Part shown: positions 23,601 through 34,099 of the stretch, piece after piece
Numbering within the stretch: position 1 is the stretch's first letter
Layout of the letters: each line of letters opens with the position of its first letter
Origin: Opisthorchis felineus
Taxonomy: Eukaryota; Platyhelminthes; Trematoda; Opisthorchiida; Opisthorchiidae
Direction: 5' to 3'
Length of the DNA: 64,000 bases
Assembly: GCA_004794785.1 (NCBI GenBank)
Contig: SJOL01001963.1
Span: forward strand, 70,288 to 134,287
Made by a program: the position numbers and the translations under genes
The notes under the pieces: model-generated
What the model was told of the DNA's origin: nothing
The model's database searches: none
Seen by the model: only the letters and a program-made list of their open reading frames with translations

Positions 23601-24190
23601 ATTTTACTTAAACCCACATTACATGGGATTCTCAAAGTACACTCGTTTTCAAATTAACTTCGCTTCAAATGGAAACTTATTTGAATGCCAGCTGAATTAC
23701 TAGTTCAAAAAAATGTGCTGCACAAAGGCCACCTCATGTTCCAGTTGGTTTAATTTTCGGGGTAATACAGCGTTTTATTCTGAGGGAAAATTACTCAGAT
23801 GATCATTACTTCACGCACTGTGTAGCGGGTGAGTGCCGGACTTCGTTTACAGTGGTAAAAGTGAATTTTAGCGGTTTTCTTGATATAAGATACCAATTAT
23901 AAAGCTTCCGAATAGCTTTCGACATCCGCACAACGGAGATTCAGCTGAAGTTCCGTTCAGCCGTTCGTTACCAATAATTTAGTTGCAATCTACTGTATTC
24001 CGCAGAATGTCTAATTGATTTGAAAAAAATCGGCTAGCCCTTCAACCATACAACGTATTCACACTGGAATTTAAATTCAGTCCTCAGGGATTATAGATAT
24101 TTCACTTGATCTTATCGCAATCCATTTGACAAAAAAAACACAAAGGGAGTAATTTCGTATCAAATTCTCGGTGATAACCAAGTTACTTAC

Positions 24191-24208
24191 AGAAATTATA
24201 TGTGAGAA
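24191..24208 (-). CDS. possible 18-nt micro-exon
   Basis: On the minus strand the acceptor tgcattcatatctatcgtag is followed by 18 bases (FSHIIS in phase 0) and a perfect GTAAGT. A length that is a multiple of three with symmetric phase is the hallmark of micro-exon genes known from flukes. It is isolated: no neighbouring exon of the same kind was found within a few hundred bases. Confidence 0.2.
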
Positions 24209-24479
24209 CTACGATAGATATGAATGCAGGTTGTTTTCTCTTGTCAACGAAATGTAAATAAAAATTATTGTTCACGAATGTTCTGGACGTTTTCTTCTTT
24301 ACCCGAAAATTTGCTTGATATCCCTTCTGCTTAGGGCAGTAATATTAGGTATTCCGACCCCACAGGTAATTTTTCAACGAAGTCTTTACTAGAGATCTGT
24401 AGCAACCTTCAGTCCTCATATGTGGTCGATGAAATAAAAGCTCCCTCAAGCTGTATTGACACTCCTTTCTTGAATGGTC

Positions 24480-24525
24480 CTAACAGACTGACCAGCCCTA
24501 GCTAACTGGCTCGTCAGTCTGTTAG
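24480..24525. repeat. 46-nt hairpin (13 bp + 4 bp stem)
   Basis: CTAACAGACTGAC (24480-24492) pairs perfectly with GTCAGTCTGTTAG (24513-24525). After one C/C mismatch, AGCC pairs with GGCT, leaving a 10-nt loop. Confidence 0.9.
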
Positions 24526-24529
24526 AGCC

Positions 24530-26150
24530 AATTGGGAAAGTAGTGACGACAACCTAGAGGACAGTTTTGAGTCTGTCAACTAGATTAGCGCAAGCCTTTT
24601 TATCGTTTTTTGTCCAGTATATTACTAACGCACAGAAGACGCCGCAGGAGTTAAATAAATAATTTCTTTTCTTTTAATGGGTCGGATATGGAAGCATAAT
24701 TTCACCACCGCCATTTAATATTGCTCTGCGTTAATCTGTCCTAAAATCGTTCTTTAGCTTATTTCTATGCTTCTCCACTATTCCGAACATCTGGTAAGTC
24801 AAGAATTCTCGGAACTTATAGAAAAAAATTAGGCTCCCAAATGGCTTACATTTTGTTGCTTTGTAATTCATACAGTTGTGGCTACTAATGCATCCTTCGA
24901 AATTCACTGGCTAATTTAGACCCTCAATTAAAAGTCAGATGACCGTCATATCGTCGACGCCTCGAGTGCGCTCATTTAGATGTTTGGAAGTTTGGAATAG
25001 TAGATTTCGGTTTTATTTTACCGTGATAGGCAAGCTTAACCTACGCGACTTAATATCCCATTATGACAGCACCGTAAAAGCCGCTCTTTGGCAACCATAG
25101 GACGCAAATCCGACACTCATCTAGTAAAGTGTATATTTTACAAGGATTTCACAGCAGAAGTGAATCACTGCGGCTGTACTGAGACTTCGCTGGATCTCTG
25201 GACACGAACTTGTTGTAAAGTACTTAATAATCCCATGGTATGTTATCAGAAGTACTGGTTTTGTAAATCTAAATTGCAACTGAGCGAGTAGTTGCATTAC
25301 AGGTTACGGTTGTTCGCACAGTGTTTCATCGCTCCGTGCGCATAAAAATATGCGAAGAACAAATCTAATAGCTTTGAAATTGTAGTGTGCCATGAGAACT
25401 GTGTCACTATGGAGTTTGAAATTGTCAACGTTTTCCATCATTCCTCAGGAGTTCAGACGATAAGTTCACAATACTGTAGGAGGTCACAACGACGCATTGA
25501 AATTAATCTCTATTACCAAGCATCTAGGTCGTCATTTACTCTGACTACAAAAGAGTTGAGGACTAATCCTACTCCTAGCGCGTACCTCAAGTAGCAGGTA
25601 TTTTTCTTTCCTGCGGCATCCATCTGGAATTTGATGCCCAAAACTCAAAGGAATGTTGTCGCCTAATGCAAATATCTATCCCAACGTCTAGTCATACGCG
25701 GACATGGTGTGTTGAGATTTATTCGGCGCAACTTCATGAGCTGTTAAAGTATAGCTGACGTCGCCACCTAGATACACCAGTTGATTCTAAAGTATCATTC
25801 CCTGCCCCATGCTCGACCGAGTATGCCTCCTCTCCCCCAGTTCCCCATAAATTTGGGTCAGGAGGTTTCGTTACCAGCGAGGCTAACGAATGACTAGATT
25901 TCCAAGAGCACAATAAAAAATTGAATGAACTCAAGTAACATCTTACACTAAGGAAATGCGTTCCCGCGAACTGACGCATACAACGTTTTGCTGCTGAATC
26001 AGCAGAACTAAATTTAATGGAACCTGTTTACGATCATAAAAAGGCTTTTCATGATTTACTGGTCAGTCCAACAGGATACCGCTCCCGAAAACAGTAACCA
26101 TTAGGAAGATATTTAATAGACCGCATAGAATCGCACGTAACTGGAAGTTA
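24530..26150. other. proposed intron, no other feature
   Basis: There is no domain or matched repeat. The last 120 bases may be the decayed 5' part of the transposase relic that follows. Confidence 0.35.
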
Positions 26151-26155
26151 AATCG

Positions 26156-26480
26156 TTGAGGGGAAGCATTCGTCATATTCGTACGCCAATATACTTTCAG
26201 CATGATACTGCCTCAATACACACATACCACCGCAAAAATCAAGGAATATTACGTCAAGCTATGTGTTTGTTGATTCACCTGGCTCACGGTCTGAATCTGA
26301 ACCCAATAGAAAGCTTATGTTGCATGGTTGAGAGAACGGATTATGACGGCCATCATATCGATCTTTCTATCAAAGTTTTGGAAATAATGATCATGGAGAT
26401 TGAAAAAATAAACGATAACCTTCAAGCAAGTGTGACGCAACATGTGACAAAGTTATTTATTTTGAGTGTAAAGAAAGGAG
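26156..26480 (+). mobile_element. Tc1/mariner-type transposase relic, C-terminal half
   Basis: The 116-codon frame keeps the end of a DD(34)E catalytic domain. IYFQHDTASIHTYHRKN corresponds to the family's F-x-Q-D-x-x-P-x-H-T block carrying the second Asp. About 33 residues on, LNLNPIESLCCM corresponds to S-P-D-L-N-P-I-E-x-x-W with the catalytic Glu. After this come a basic-to-charged segment and LEIMIMEIEKI, as in the usual C-terminal helix region. Substitutions such as the missing tryptophan and the altered SPD show that it is inactive. The first Asp, the DNA-binding domain and terminal inverted repeats were not found. It sits inside the proposed receptor intron. Confidence 0.65.
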
Positions 26481-26519
26481 TACTCGAGTTTGTTCTTATT
26501 TACTAGCATTTCTCAACAC

Positions 26520-28140
26520 CAGTGAATGTTTTACGATATTTCATTTGTTTTCAGTAGTAGACTCATTCCAAGTTTGAGGATTTGGATTAGTGATTGGGCA
26601 TAGGGAGGCAAGATATATCAAGGGCCCGACTGTCATTGAGCGCTGTATGTATTAAGGGATAATAAATCACTAAATATAACCCATTCCCTTGTTTGGTGAT
26701 TCTGTGTTGCGTAATAACAAACCAAACAACTACGAAAGACAACGAATGGCATGATAACGCCCAATCTGCATCCCTATTCTGTGCAGCCGTCCATATATTA
26801 TCGTCACCATGTGCACTTTCTAAAAGCATTTTATTGCATTCGATTAGACATTGCTTGTTACCTACATTTTACACTTGAACAGAGGATAAACTGCAAGAAT
26901 TTACATACATATATGCAACATGGCTCAAGTGGTGGTGTTTAATGCACTGAACTTCTCTGGTTAGTCCGGCCTGAATGTCCACGGAAATGTTCTAATACCT
27001 AATTTTTGGACGGTGTGTCGTTTATACGTATTCAGGAACCGATATCCAATTGTCTCATCTAACATGAATAGGTTGTCGTACAACACATAACCTCGATAAA
27101 ACCAACCGATGACCGACGGTTATTGCTATTAGCAACAGCTGTTGACTCCCAGAATTCAAATGGAGTAACAATGGTTTCAAAGTAGCTCGTATGAGAAGGT
27201 CACTTTTGAGGCTAACTGTTGTTTAGTTTTAGGATTATTTAGGTATTTATACCAAATGCACCAGTTTGCTTTGAGTTATTCTACGAAGATCCTGTGGCAT
27301 GTAGCGGAACTTTAAGTGGTGGAATGAATACAGTACAGCAAAAACTAATAAACAGTAAACCGTAATAAATTTCACTATATTGTTTCAACAAAGTACATCA
27401 TATATCTGTAAAATAGAGCGAAAGCGGGGTGTCCGCACAACGCTAGTTATGGGAGCTTCGTGCAAAAGAAAGAAACCATCACAAACCGTCACTGGTAAAG
27501 ACAGCCAGTAGTTTGCTATTATTTAGTGTAGATATCGAAGTTTTAGCCACATGCAGATGAAAGCTAATGTACACAGTCTTTTCTGTTAACCAGGGGTCAT
27601 CTTCGTAAACAGAATGAAGAATTTATTGTGTTTGAAGTGACCGCATCATGATGCTCTACAGACTTCAACTCTCATTGAAAGTGAACTTCACAGCGTAGTG
27701 TATTAGTCTATCAACCTCATTATATATTACCTGAATCAGAGCAAATGAATAGTGAACAATGATCGGTTCTTACGGATATAATCACGCGCCTGGCATTTCG
27801 CTTAACTGTGTCATCATTTTCCATCTGAAAACCTGTCACAATAATCTGCAGCAGAAGTTCTGTTGCAATATATCTAGTCATATCAGCGTCACAACGATGC
27901 ACGCGCACTGTTCATAAATTTTGCGGATTACTTGATCTTCAGTGAGCGTCCATGATACCCGGTTCCCATGTGACATTATGTCCGCGCAAATCTCCTCAAG
28001 TACCTGTGCACAATTCAAGCCCGTTGCTCGTGATTAACTGTTGTTTTCGTGAACCTATTTACCAAATTTTTTATCGAGGGCCACCAAATCAATTATGCAT
28101 AACTAAGAATTGATGCATGTAATAATTAAACCCATCATTG
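26520..28140. other. proposed intron, no other feature
   Basis: There are short frames only, and no matched repeat. Confidence 0.35.
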
Positions 28141-28177
28141 GGAAAGGATTCTACCAAACTTGGTTTTTGAGGTTCAG

Positions 28178-28249
28178 TGGATTGAAACCTCTACTGAGGT
28201 GAATTCTACCGCATGGATATTTCCGCTGGCAATAACAGTTGCTCTGATA
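28178..28249 (+). CDS. candidate exon of GPCR gene: TM5
   Basis: The 72-nt exon (24 codons, phase 0/0) lies between a moderate acceptor (acttggtttttgaggttcag) and a perfect donor (CTGATA followed by GTAAGT). It reads WIETSTEVNSTAWIF then PLAITVALI. There is an N-glycosylation sequon on the extracellular side, then a hydrophobic segment with a proline placed like the conserved TM5 proline. Phase 0 on both sides fits 21548 before it and 33296 after it, where FIHSVLPNVGCL continues the helix. A single-pass protein is the main alternative reading. Confidence 0.4.
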
Positions 28250-29354
28250 GTAAGTGGAAATAAGGAGGAAATCTTGAATGAAGGGTTCGCTGAAGTGGTC
28301 CACTTGTGGAATATAACCTCGGAGTATCAGTGTCACGTGGAGATGGGCCAACATATGAAAATTTAGATCTATACTCCTCTTGTAAACTTTATTTCTTCTA
28401 ATAACTTGATTGCCTTTCAGAAGATGCTCATAATTCACCACAGCAAACGAAGCAAAAATGCAATCATATATTGCTAAGCAGAACTTCGCTGGACATACAT
28501 AAATAGACGTAAGATTCATGTGAATTAACTTGATCTACGCATGTGAGATTAAGTGACTCTGATGTGCTATGTATCATATTTTTTGATTCAAAGAATTACA
28601 GATATTGAAACTACGTTCAAATTATAGGTTTCATTGTAGGGTGCCGGCCAACCAAAATTCTGAAGGATGACGGAAACCTCTCTCCTTAAGGCTCATTTCT
28701 CAGAATGGGAAAGGTTCGTTTTCGGAAATACGTAGCTCTTACGCATGAAAAGCTGAAATCCAGATCAGAAATTTTCTATTACTGGCCATCTACCTATCCA
28801 TTCACCTGTCTTACCTGTCGTTTCACAAACAAATTCAGTGGGACCGAATGGAGTGCTGCATGAGTAATGGGCACTTTCGCAGTAACCTACGGGGAATGCG
28901 ATTTGCACAAAAGCACGCAGAGATATGTTGAGTGCCGCTAGCCTACATAAACATGGTAGCATATGAGGGTTCTCAAGTCCCAGTATTTTACTTCAAGGAA
29001 CCGGCGTCATTCGGAGCAAGAAGGCAGGCTTGTAGACCTTTCATAGTGACGATTAGAAACCATGCCAACCAAAATCCCAATAGCGTAGACTTATTCAAAT
29101 GCCTTTATGCACAAATGTAAAATAAATGAAGCACCCTGGAAAAATCTTGACGAGTGGGTTACATATCCGCAGGATTTTAGGGCCTGAAGTGCGACCCACT
29201 CCGAGTACAGCCCGCTAACTGGACACTCATAAACTTAGGGTATTAACTTCGGCAAGAATTTTATTAATGACAGGAACTTATCTGTTAGTCTTCTATGTAA
29301 AAATCAATGGACTTTCTGGTAGGTTGGTGATTGTGGAGGTTGCAGGGACAGAGG

Positions 29355-29440
29355 TTTCATGAAATTAGCGAAATACATTCATTTGCAAACAAATTTGGTT
29401 TTACGGGAGATTCACCTAAAACCCAGCTAAACCAATCATT
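29355..29440 (+). repeat. dispersed repeat family A, distal fragment
   Basis: It contains TTAGCGAAATACATTCATTTGCAAACAAATTTGGTTTTACGGGAGATTCACC and then AACCCAGCT, the distal part of the family arm, 100 bases before a full arm. Confidence 0.7.
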
Positions 29441-29540
29441 TATGATGTTTTAAGCAACTGAATGCGCTGTACCAGACCGCCTCATGATTCATTTGGTACG
29501 ATATTCGAGATATTGTGATACATGTATACACGTAACACAC

Positions 29541-29912
29541 TACTCATAAGGTTGCTGAAAATTCTTCGACAGCCCGGGACCGGTTTCGTCCTTCTTGGGG
29601 CTCACCAGGTAAGCGCAGTCCCAGAGGTTTCGTCAACCTTATGTTCTACTTGAACTCAAATTGCAGGAACTTAGCGAGATTGGCTCATTTGCAAACTAAT
29701 TTGGTTTGTTAAAATCACCATTAGCGAGATTCAGCTGGGTTCCAGGCGAGTATCCCGCAAAACCAAATTTGTTTGCAAATGAGTGTATTTTGTTAACTTC
29801 GTGCAATTTGAGTCCATAAGGTTGACGAAAACTCGAGAAATGCGCCTACCTGATGAGCCCCAAGAAGGGCGCGACCGGTCGTTGTCTGTTGAGGAGGTCT
29901 CATGAACTTCAC
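29541..29912. repeat. fold-back pair of repeat family A
   Basis: Two arms of about 180 bases lie head to head: + orientation 29541-29725 and - orientation 29728-29912. Shared blocks include CCGGTTTCGTCCTTCTTGGGG, TCAACCTTATG.TCTAC, TCAAATTGCA and CATTTGCAAAC.AATTTGGTTT, with the minus arm extended by a GAACCCAGCTGAATCTCGC end. The arms differ at perhaps one base in four to six. The unit could be a fold-back transposon or two independent insertions; single arms elsewhere favour a dispersed arm with a chance or recombination-made pair. Confidence 0.75.
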
Positions 29913-30039
29913 CATATTTGGATACGTGGTTTTCACCTGCTGAGACCTTAACACCGGTGATTATTTGACTGAAGTTCTTATTACTCTCTTGTCCTCTCAC
30001 TGAAAAATAAAAGATATTGGCATGTAGGAGTGAAATCAC

Positions 30040-30300
30040 CATCAAACTGTTCTACGATATTGGTGACACTCATGACCCTAGCAGTTATCAGCCAATTGGC
30101 CTGACCTCACTACTCCCACGGCGAAAAGACCCCTGCAATCATGCCCTGAAAATGATGCTCTACGAACACCAAAGCAGCATGGGTGCTTGTTAAACCTACG
30201 GTGGAGGATGATCATGGTCAGATAACCCGACAACAGCCGTCAAGCTGTACCATCGTTTAGCAATGAGCTCCACAGGCTGTATCATAAACCTTTCCTTGTT
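30040..30300 (+). mobile_element. LINE reverse-transcriptase relic (fragment)
   Basis: One frame reads DPSSYQPIGLTSLLPR, matching the non-LTR RT block N-Y-R-P-I-S-L-T-S-x-L-x-K, followed by LKMMLYEHQSSMGA, where the family has a helix leading to a Q-x-G-F motif. The frame then contains stops. No other RT block was recognised downstream, so it is a short degenerate fragment; clade not assignable. Confidence 0.45.
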
Positions 30301-30309
30301 TCACCACAG

Positions 30310-31600
30310 AAAATTAATATCTTCGTTATTTAGGGCACTCGAGATTTCCAGCTGCTATCCTGTTTGGTTTGTGAGAGGTTAAGCTTTCGTCTATGTTGCC
30401 CTTAACCGGACAAAGTGGAAGACTCCACTAATGTTTAAGGGCATGCCAATGTAGTCTTGGTTACCAATTTCTCGATCAATGGGAAAAGTTGTGCCCCAGG
30501 AATCTTACAGCACTCACGAATTGCAGTATCCTAGAATTTCCGGCCAAAGCCAAAAATGACTTGAATACGAATGCATGCATACACTGTCTCGTCAGGTGAA
30601 CCGAGTCACGTGTTTCTTTATTACCGATGAATCCACAGACACGTCAATTCCAGAAACTTTACGAATAAATCGTTGCTGATGATTGAGTGTTAATGAGATT
30701 CATGAAAAGTGGTCCAGAGTAAGATCAAAGGAGGCGATCGCCACCATAAGGCAGAAGAAAGATGAAATAATGACAGTTAGAGAGTACGAAAGTGTGAAAA
30801 AATTGACTTCCCTGCCCGGTTAACACAGATTTACTTCCATTTAGGTTATCGATCTATGAAGTGGACTCAAAACGATGAATGGAAAGGTCTCCACTAGTGT
30901 TTGATAAACATTCTTGTTTGGATGTGGGACTACTTCTGACTACATCTGTTGGCTGATTCCCTTTAGGTTTTTGTTATGAATGTTTCGAATTTTCATTCGC
31001 AAAGTTCTGAAGCCGCTCAGATATTCGTTAGCTGAAGCTTGTTTTAAAGTGCCTCTTCAATCTTTTTGTATATAAGGATCCGCCGACAGATAAAACGCCG
31101 TAATGGTTAATTACATAGCCCCAGTTTTAATTTCCTGTTCAGCGCCATCATTCTGAATTGTGGCACATAGTGGTGAGACAAATATTCTCGGCATTCCACA
31201 CGGGATTGAAATTGTGCCAACTTTTGCCAAATTCAGTGACGTGATGTAGAACAATTTATTTATTATAACTACATATCGCCGGACTCACTGAAAATATTCC
31301 ACAGGCTGATGTTTATTCGAGTTTGCTTAGCGCATGGATCATTGGAAGCCACTCGGTTGATCATGATCCTGTCGCAAGATTAAGTGCCTATGCATTACGG
31401 TTGAATATTTCACCTCAGGTGTTCATGTAGGGCTAACATAGCTCGGGGTTTTTAACGGCTTGGCTTTGTTGGAGAATCGGACACTACTAAGGTCACACTG
31501 GAGGTGGATGCAGGGCAATATGAAGGCGTCAGGAGGGCTGTTAAGATAAGTTGAACTTGGTTACGTGCAGAGTACACGGAGATTCCATCGCTTTCGTAAA
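30310..31600. other. no supported feature
   Basis: This stretch may include decayed LINE sequence continuing from 30300, but no motif survives. Confidence 0.35.
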
Positions 31601-31618
31601 CAATTAGCATTGAAATAC

Positions 31619-31940
31619 CTATTTGAGTTGTCAAGTGCAAACCGTTCAGGTTGACTTAGTGTATCCTCATGTAAAGTGTCTCTCACATTCGCGATTAGAC
31701 ATTCCTCATCACCATTGCATTCGTCACCACATTCTAATCTTGACTGTACGTGAGTAAGTATTAGTGACCCGGAATCGTTCATTGGCGACGAACTGGAGGC
31801 TCGATCAACATACCTTTTTTTCCGATGAGTGCGTTCGCGTATGTCTCTACCCGTATCATTTAGTTGAACATGAATCTGAAGTTTTTTCGCCTGCAGAAGG
31901 TCTTGTGCGTTTGCACTGTGATCCGTCATAGGGTAGACCT
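31619..31940 (-). CDS. candidate internal coding exon, acidic protein
   Basis: The 322-nt frame (2 + 106 codons + 2) runs from the acceptor gccatccactactcag to the donor CAAATAG followed by GTATTT. The translation is hydrophilic: DLLQAKKLQIHVQLNDTG, a basic patch RERTHRKKRY, a serine run, then a cysteine- and acid-rich stretch (ECGDECNGDEECL). It looks like a disordered linker of a larger protein. It is nested antisense in the proposed last receptor intron. No domain is recognised. It is longer than most chance exons here, which raises confidence somewhat. Confidence 0.4.
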
Positions 31941-31944
31941 CTGA

Positions 31945-33290
31945 GTAGTGGATGGCCTAACGTTTGACGTGCCGACAACGAATGCTCGCTAAGTAGCGAA
32001 AATGGAAAAAAGTTCAAGAGGACCACAACAAGTTGCTGGAAAGCAAGCGCCAAACCGGGATTTGTGCAGGCCTATGCCAGTGTGAACAACAGCGTGAGTG
32101 AATGATTTCCTATGATTCCCTACAATCTCCTAGAATCTAAGAAATTAGAAATGTATGAACTCTTTTGTGCAGGTGACCTGCAGGTAACCTGGGTTTGCGC
32201 GTGCTGGGACGCAAGACCTGATACTAAGGCAACAAATGTATCCAAAATCAAACCAAAATTTAATCATTTATCTATCTATTCATAAAACTTCGTGTCATTT
32301 TCCTCAGCTGCCCTTGACTGACAACTCACGAGGACGTTCTGACAGTCGATGCGCACTGTATACTGCTGAGAGTACGCAAAGTACGTAGTTACACTCATAA
32401 AAGTAGGCGGGTAACTAAACACAGATTGTTTCGTTCATTGTTTTCATTCGGTCTGTTAGGTTTTATTCCCAATCATTGTGTTTGTGGACCGTATATTATG
32501 AATAATGAACCCGGATAGATGTTGACTGTTAGATTTCCATTGCGAAAAAACTGTACAGTGCAATAAGGACGCCACAGTTCGTACACTCGCGTCCATTTTA
32601 AAACATGTAAAAAGGGGTGAACTGGGCAAAACAATAAAGTAGAGCAACGGTAAGGTTCTCGGGTATGTCTCAGGTCTCACTCCAGAAGAAGATTCAGTGC
32701 CATTTTTTTCGACTGCACTGCAATAATTTTCGTGCTATCCGTAGAAACATACTGCAGAGATACTCCGTATAAAAATTGCTGTGCTGAAATTATTTGCCTA
32801 CCTAAAAGATTTGTGGTCGAAAACGCAGGACAGATGGCTCTTAGTTGAAGGAATGTAACTGCTTTGTAAATATAATATCATTTAGCTTATCCCATTTTTC
32901 CTCACTGATTATTTGCAGTTGCAATATATCAAGCGTTCTGCCTTCCGTCACTATATATACATAACTTAGTCGGACTGGAATGACCTAAACCCGATTTGTG
33001 AAGAAGCAAGTTATTTAAAAAATGTCAACCAATTTCTGAATACTGTAACTAGAACTACTATATCAATATTATGTTTATCTTCTTAAAAAAGCAACCAACA
33101 GGGGCTATTTCTTGGAGAATTTACGATGGACAAACTGCTTGAAAATGGGCATATTATCACTCTCTTGAGTAGATCAAACTATCAAGCAACCATACAAATG
33201 ATGCGATATTCGGTTGAGCTGATTATCACTAAAGTGTGATTTTTTTCAGCCATCAATACGTTGAAACTAATTCATCTCTTTTGTCTGCAT
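31945..33290. other. proposed intron, no other feature
   Basis: It contains a cluster of overlapping short palindromes around CAGGTGACCTGCAGGTAACCTG at 32171-32192; otherwise nothing is supported. Confidence 0.35.
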
Positions 33291-33295
33291 TATAG

Positions 33296-34009
33296 TTTAT
33301 CCACAGCGTCCTCCCCAACGTTGGATGCTTGATGGGAGTGGGGTACTCCGCTTGGCTGTCTGTTGCGAACCAGCGGTCTCTTACACACTGCCCAAATGCC
33401 GAGCCTAGTTCAAAGTTGCCATGCACCTCGAAATCATCAGTTGCTGTCTACGATGCCCCTCCTTCCTGTGACGGTCAACTGAGGGAAGATGCTACGCGAC
33501 AAATCAGTCGGAAGTTTTGTATCTGTAGGCGGCAGTCGTGCATGCTGGAATTCAAAATTAATGCGGCAGATTTTACCACTCACTCAGTCGACCTTTCAAA
33601 ACTTTCTGCTGACAGACATTTAAAGGACTTGAGCAAAAGACAATTTAAGTTTTGTCAGTCGGAGAGAAACTCCTTCCTGATGCTTGGTCTTGGTGTTTGC
33701 TACTTACTGTATCTGACACCGGAAAACATTGAATGGTTCTGTATGACTAAGGTAGGGGAATTGACAGAAAAGGATTTGGCCCAAAACTATGAAGTTGTTA
33801 AATTTTGGTACTTCGTTACACAAGTGATCCAATGTTGGTCCTTGTTTTCCAAAACAGTGTTTATCCTCTTGACCTTGTGTTTGAGTTCAACAGTGCGACA
33901 ACAGTTTTTTCACACCTATAGCTCAGCATTTCAGTGCCGTCATCATAAATGCGCATGGTGTTGCTGTGGATTTTATTGTAACATGAATAAGATCAACAAC
34001 GGGACTTGA
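33296..34009 (+). CDS. rhodopsin-like GPCR, last exon (TM5 end, ICL3, TM6, TM7, tail)
   Basis: This is the longest open frame in the window: 237 codons from the acceptor ctcttttgtctgcattatag to TGA at 34007. The product would be a seven-helix plasma-membrane receptor coupling to G proteins. In exon residue numbers, 1-20 continue TM5, about 20-120 form a long serine- and charge-rich third cytoplasmic loop, and 126-147 (FLMLGLGVCYLLYL) are TM6. Residues 148-166 are the charged ECL3 and 167-197 are TM7. SSTVRQQF then stands where class A receptors have S-x-x-F-R-x-x-F before helix 8. The tail has a cysteine cluster (CAWCCCGFYC), possibly palmitoylated. TM7 NPxxY is replaced by FILLT (189-193), and TM6 lacks the CWxP motif. 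The ligand is unknown. A second acceptor at 33305-33306 is possible. Confidence 0.7.
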   Translation, partial: FIHSVLPNVGCLMGVGYSAWLSVANQRSLTHCPNAEPSSKLPCTSKSSVAVYDAPPSCDGQLREDATRQISRKFCICRRQSCMLEFKINAADFTTHSVDLSKLSADRHLKDLSKRQFKFCQSERNSFLMLGLGVCYLLYLTPENIEWFCMTKVGELTEKDLAQNYEVVKFWYFVTQVIQCWSLFSKTVFILLTLCLSSTVRQQFFHTYSSAFQCRHHKCAWCCCGFYCNMNKINNGT

Positions 34010-34090
34010 AAAGTTGTGACTGAATGTGTTCCGTCACGATGCATAGGAGTTTTTATTTTCATACTCCCTTTTATGTGTATACCATTTCTA

Positions 34091-34096
34091 AATAAA
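34091..34096 (+). terminator. polyadenylation signal AATAAA
   Basis: An exact AATAAA lies 82 bases after the receptor stop codon, which would give a short 3' UTR. Confidence 0.5.
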
Positions 34097-34099
34097 TTG

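Noticed and set aside
23445..23657. 70-codon + frame and similar frames at 29731, 54987 and 59363
   Set aside because: They are translations of dispersed repeat family A; the similarity between their peptides reflects the repeat, not a protein family.
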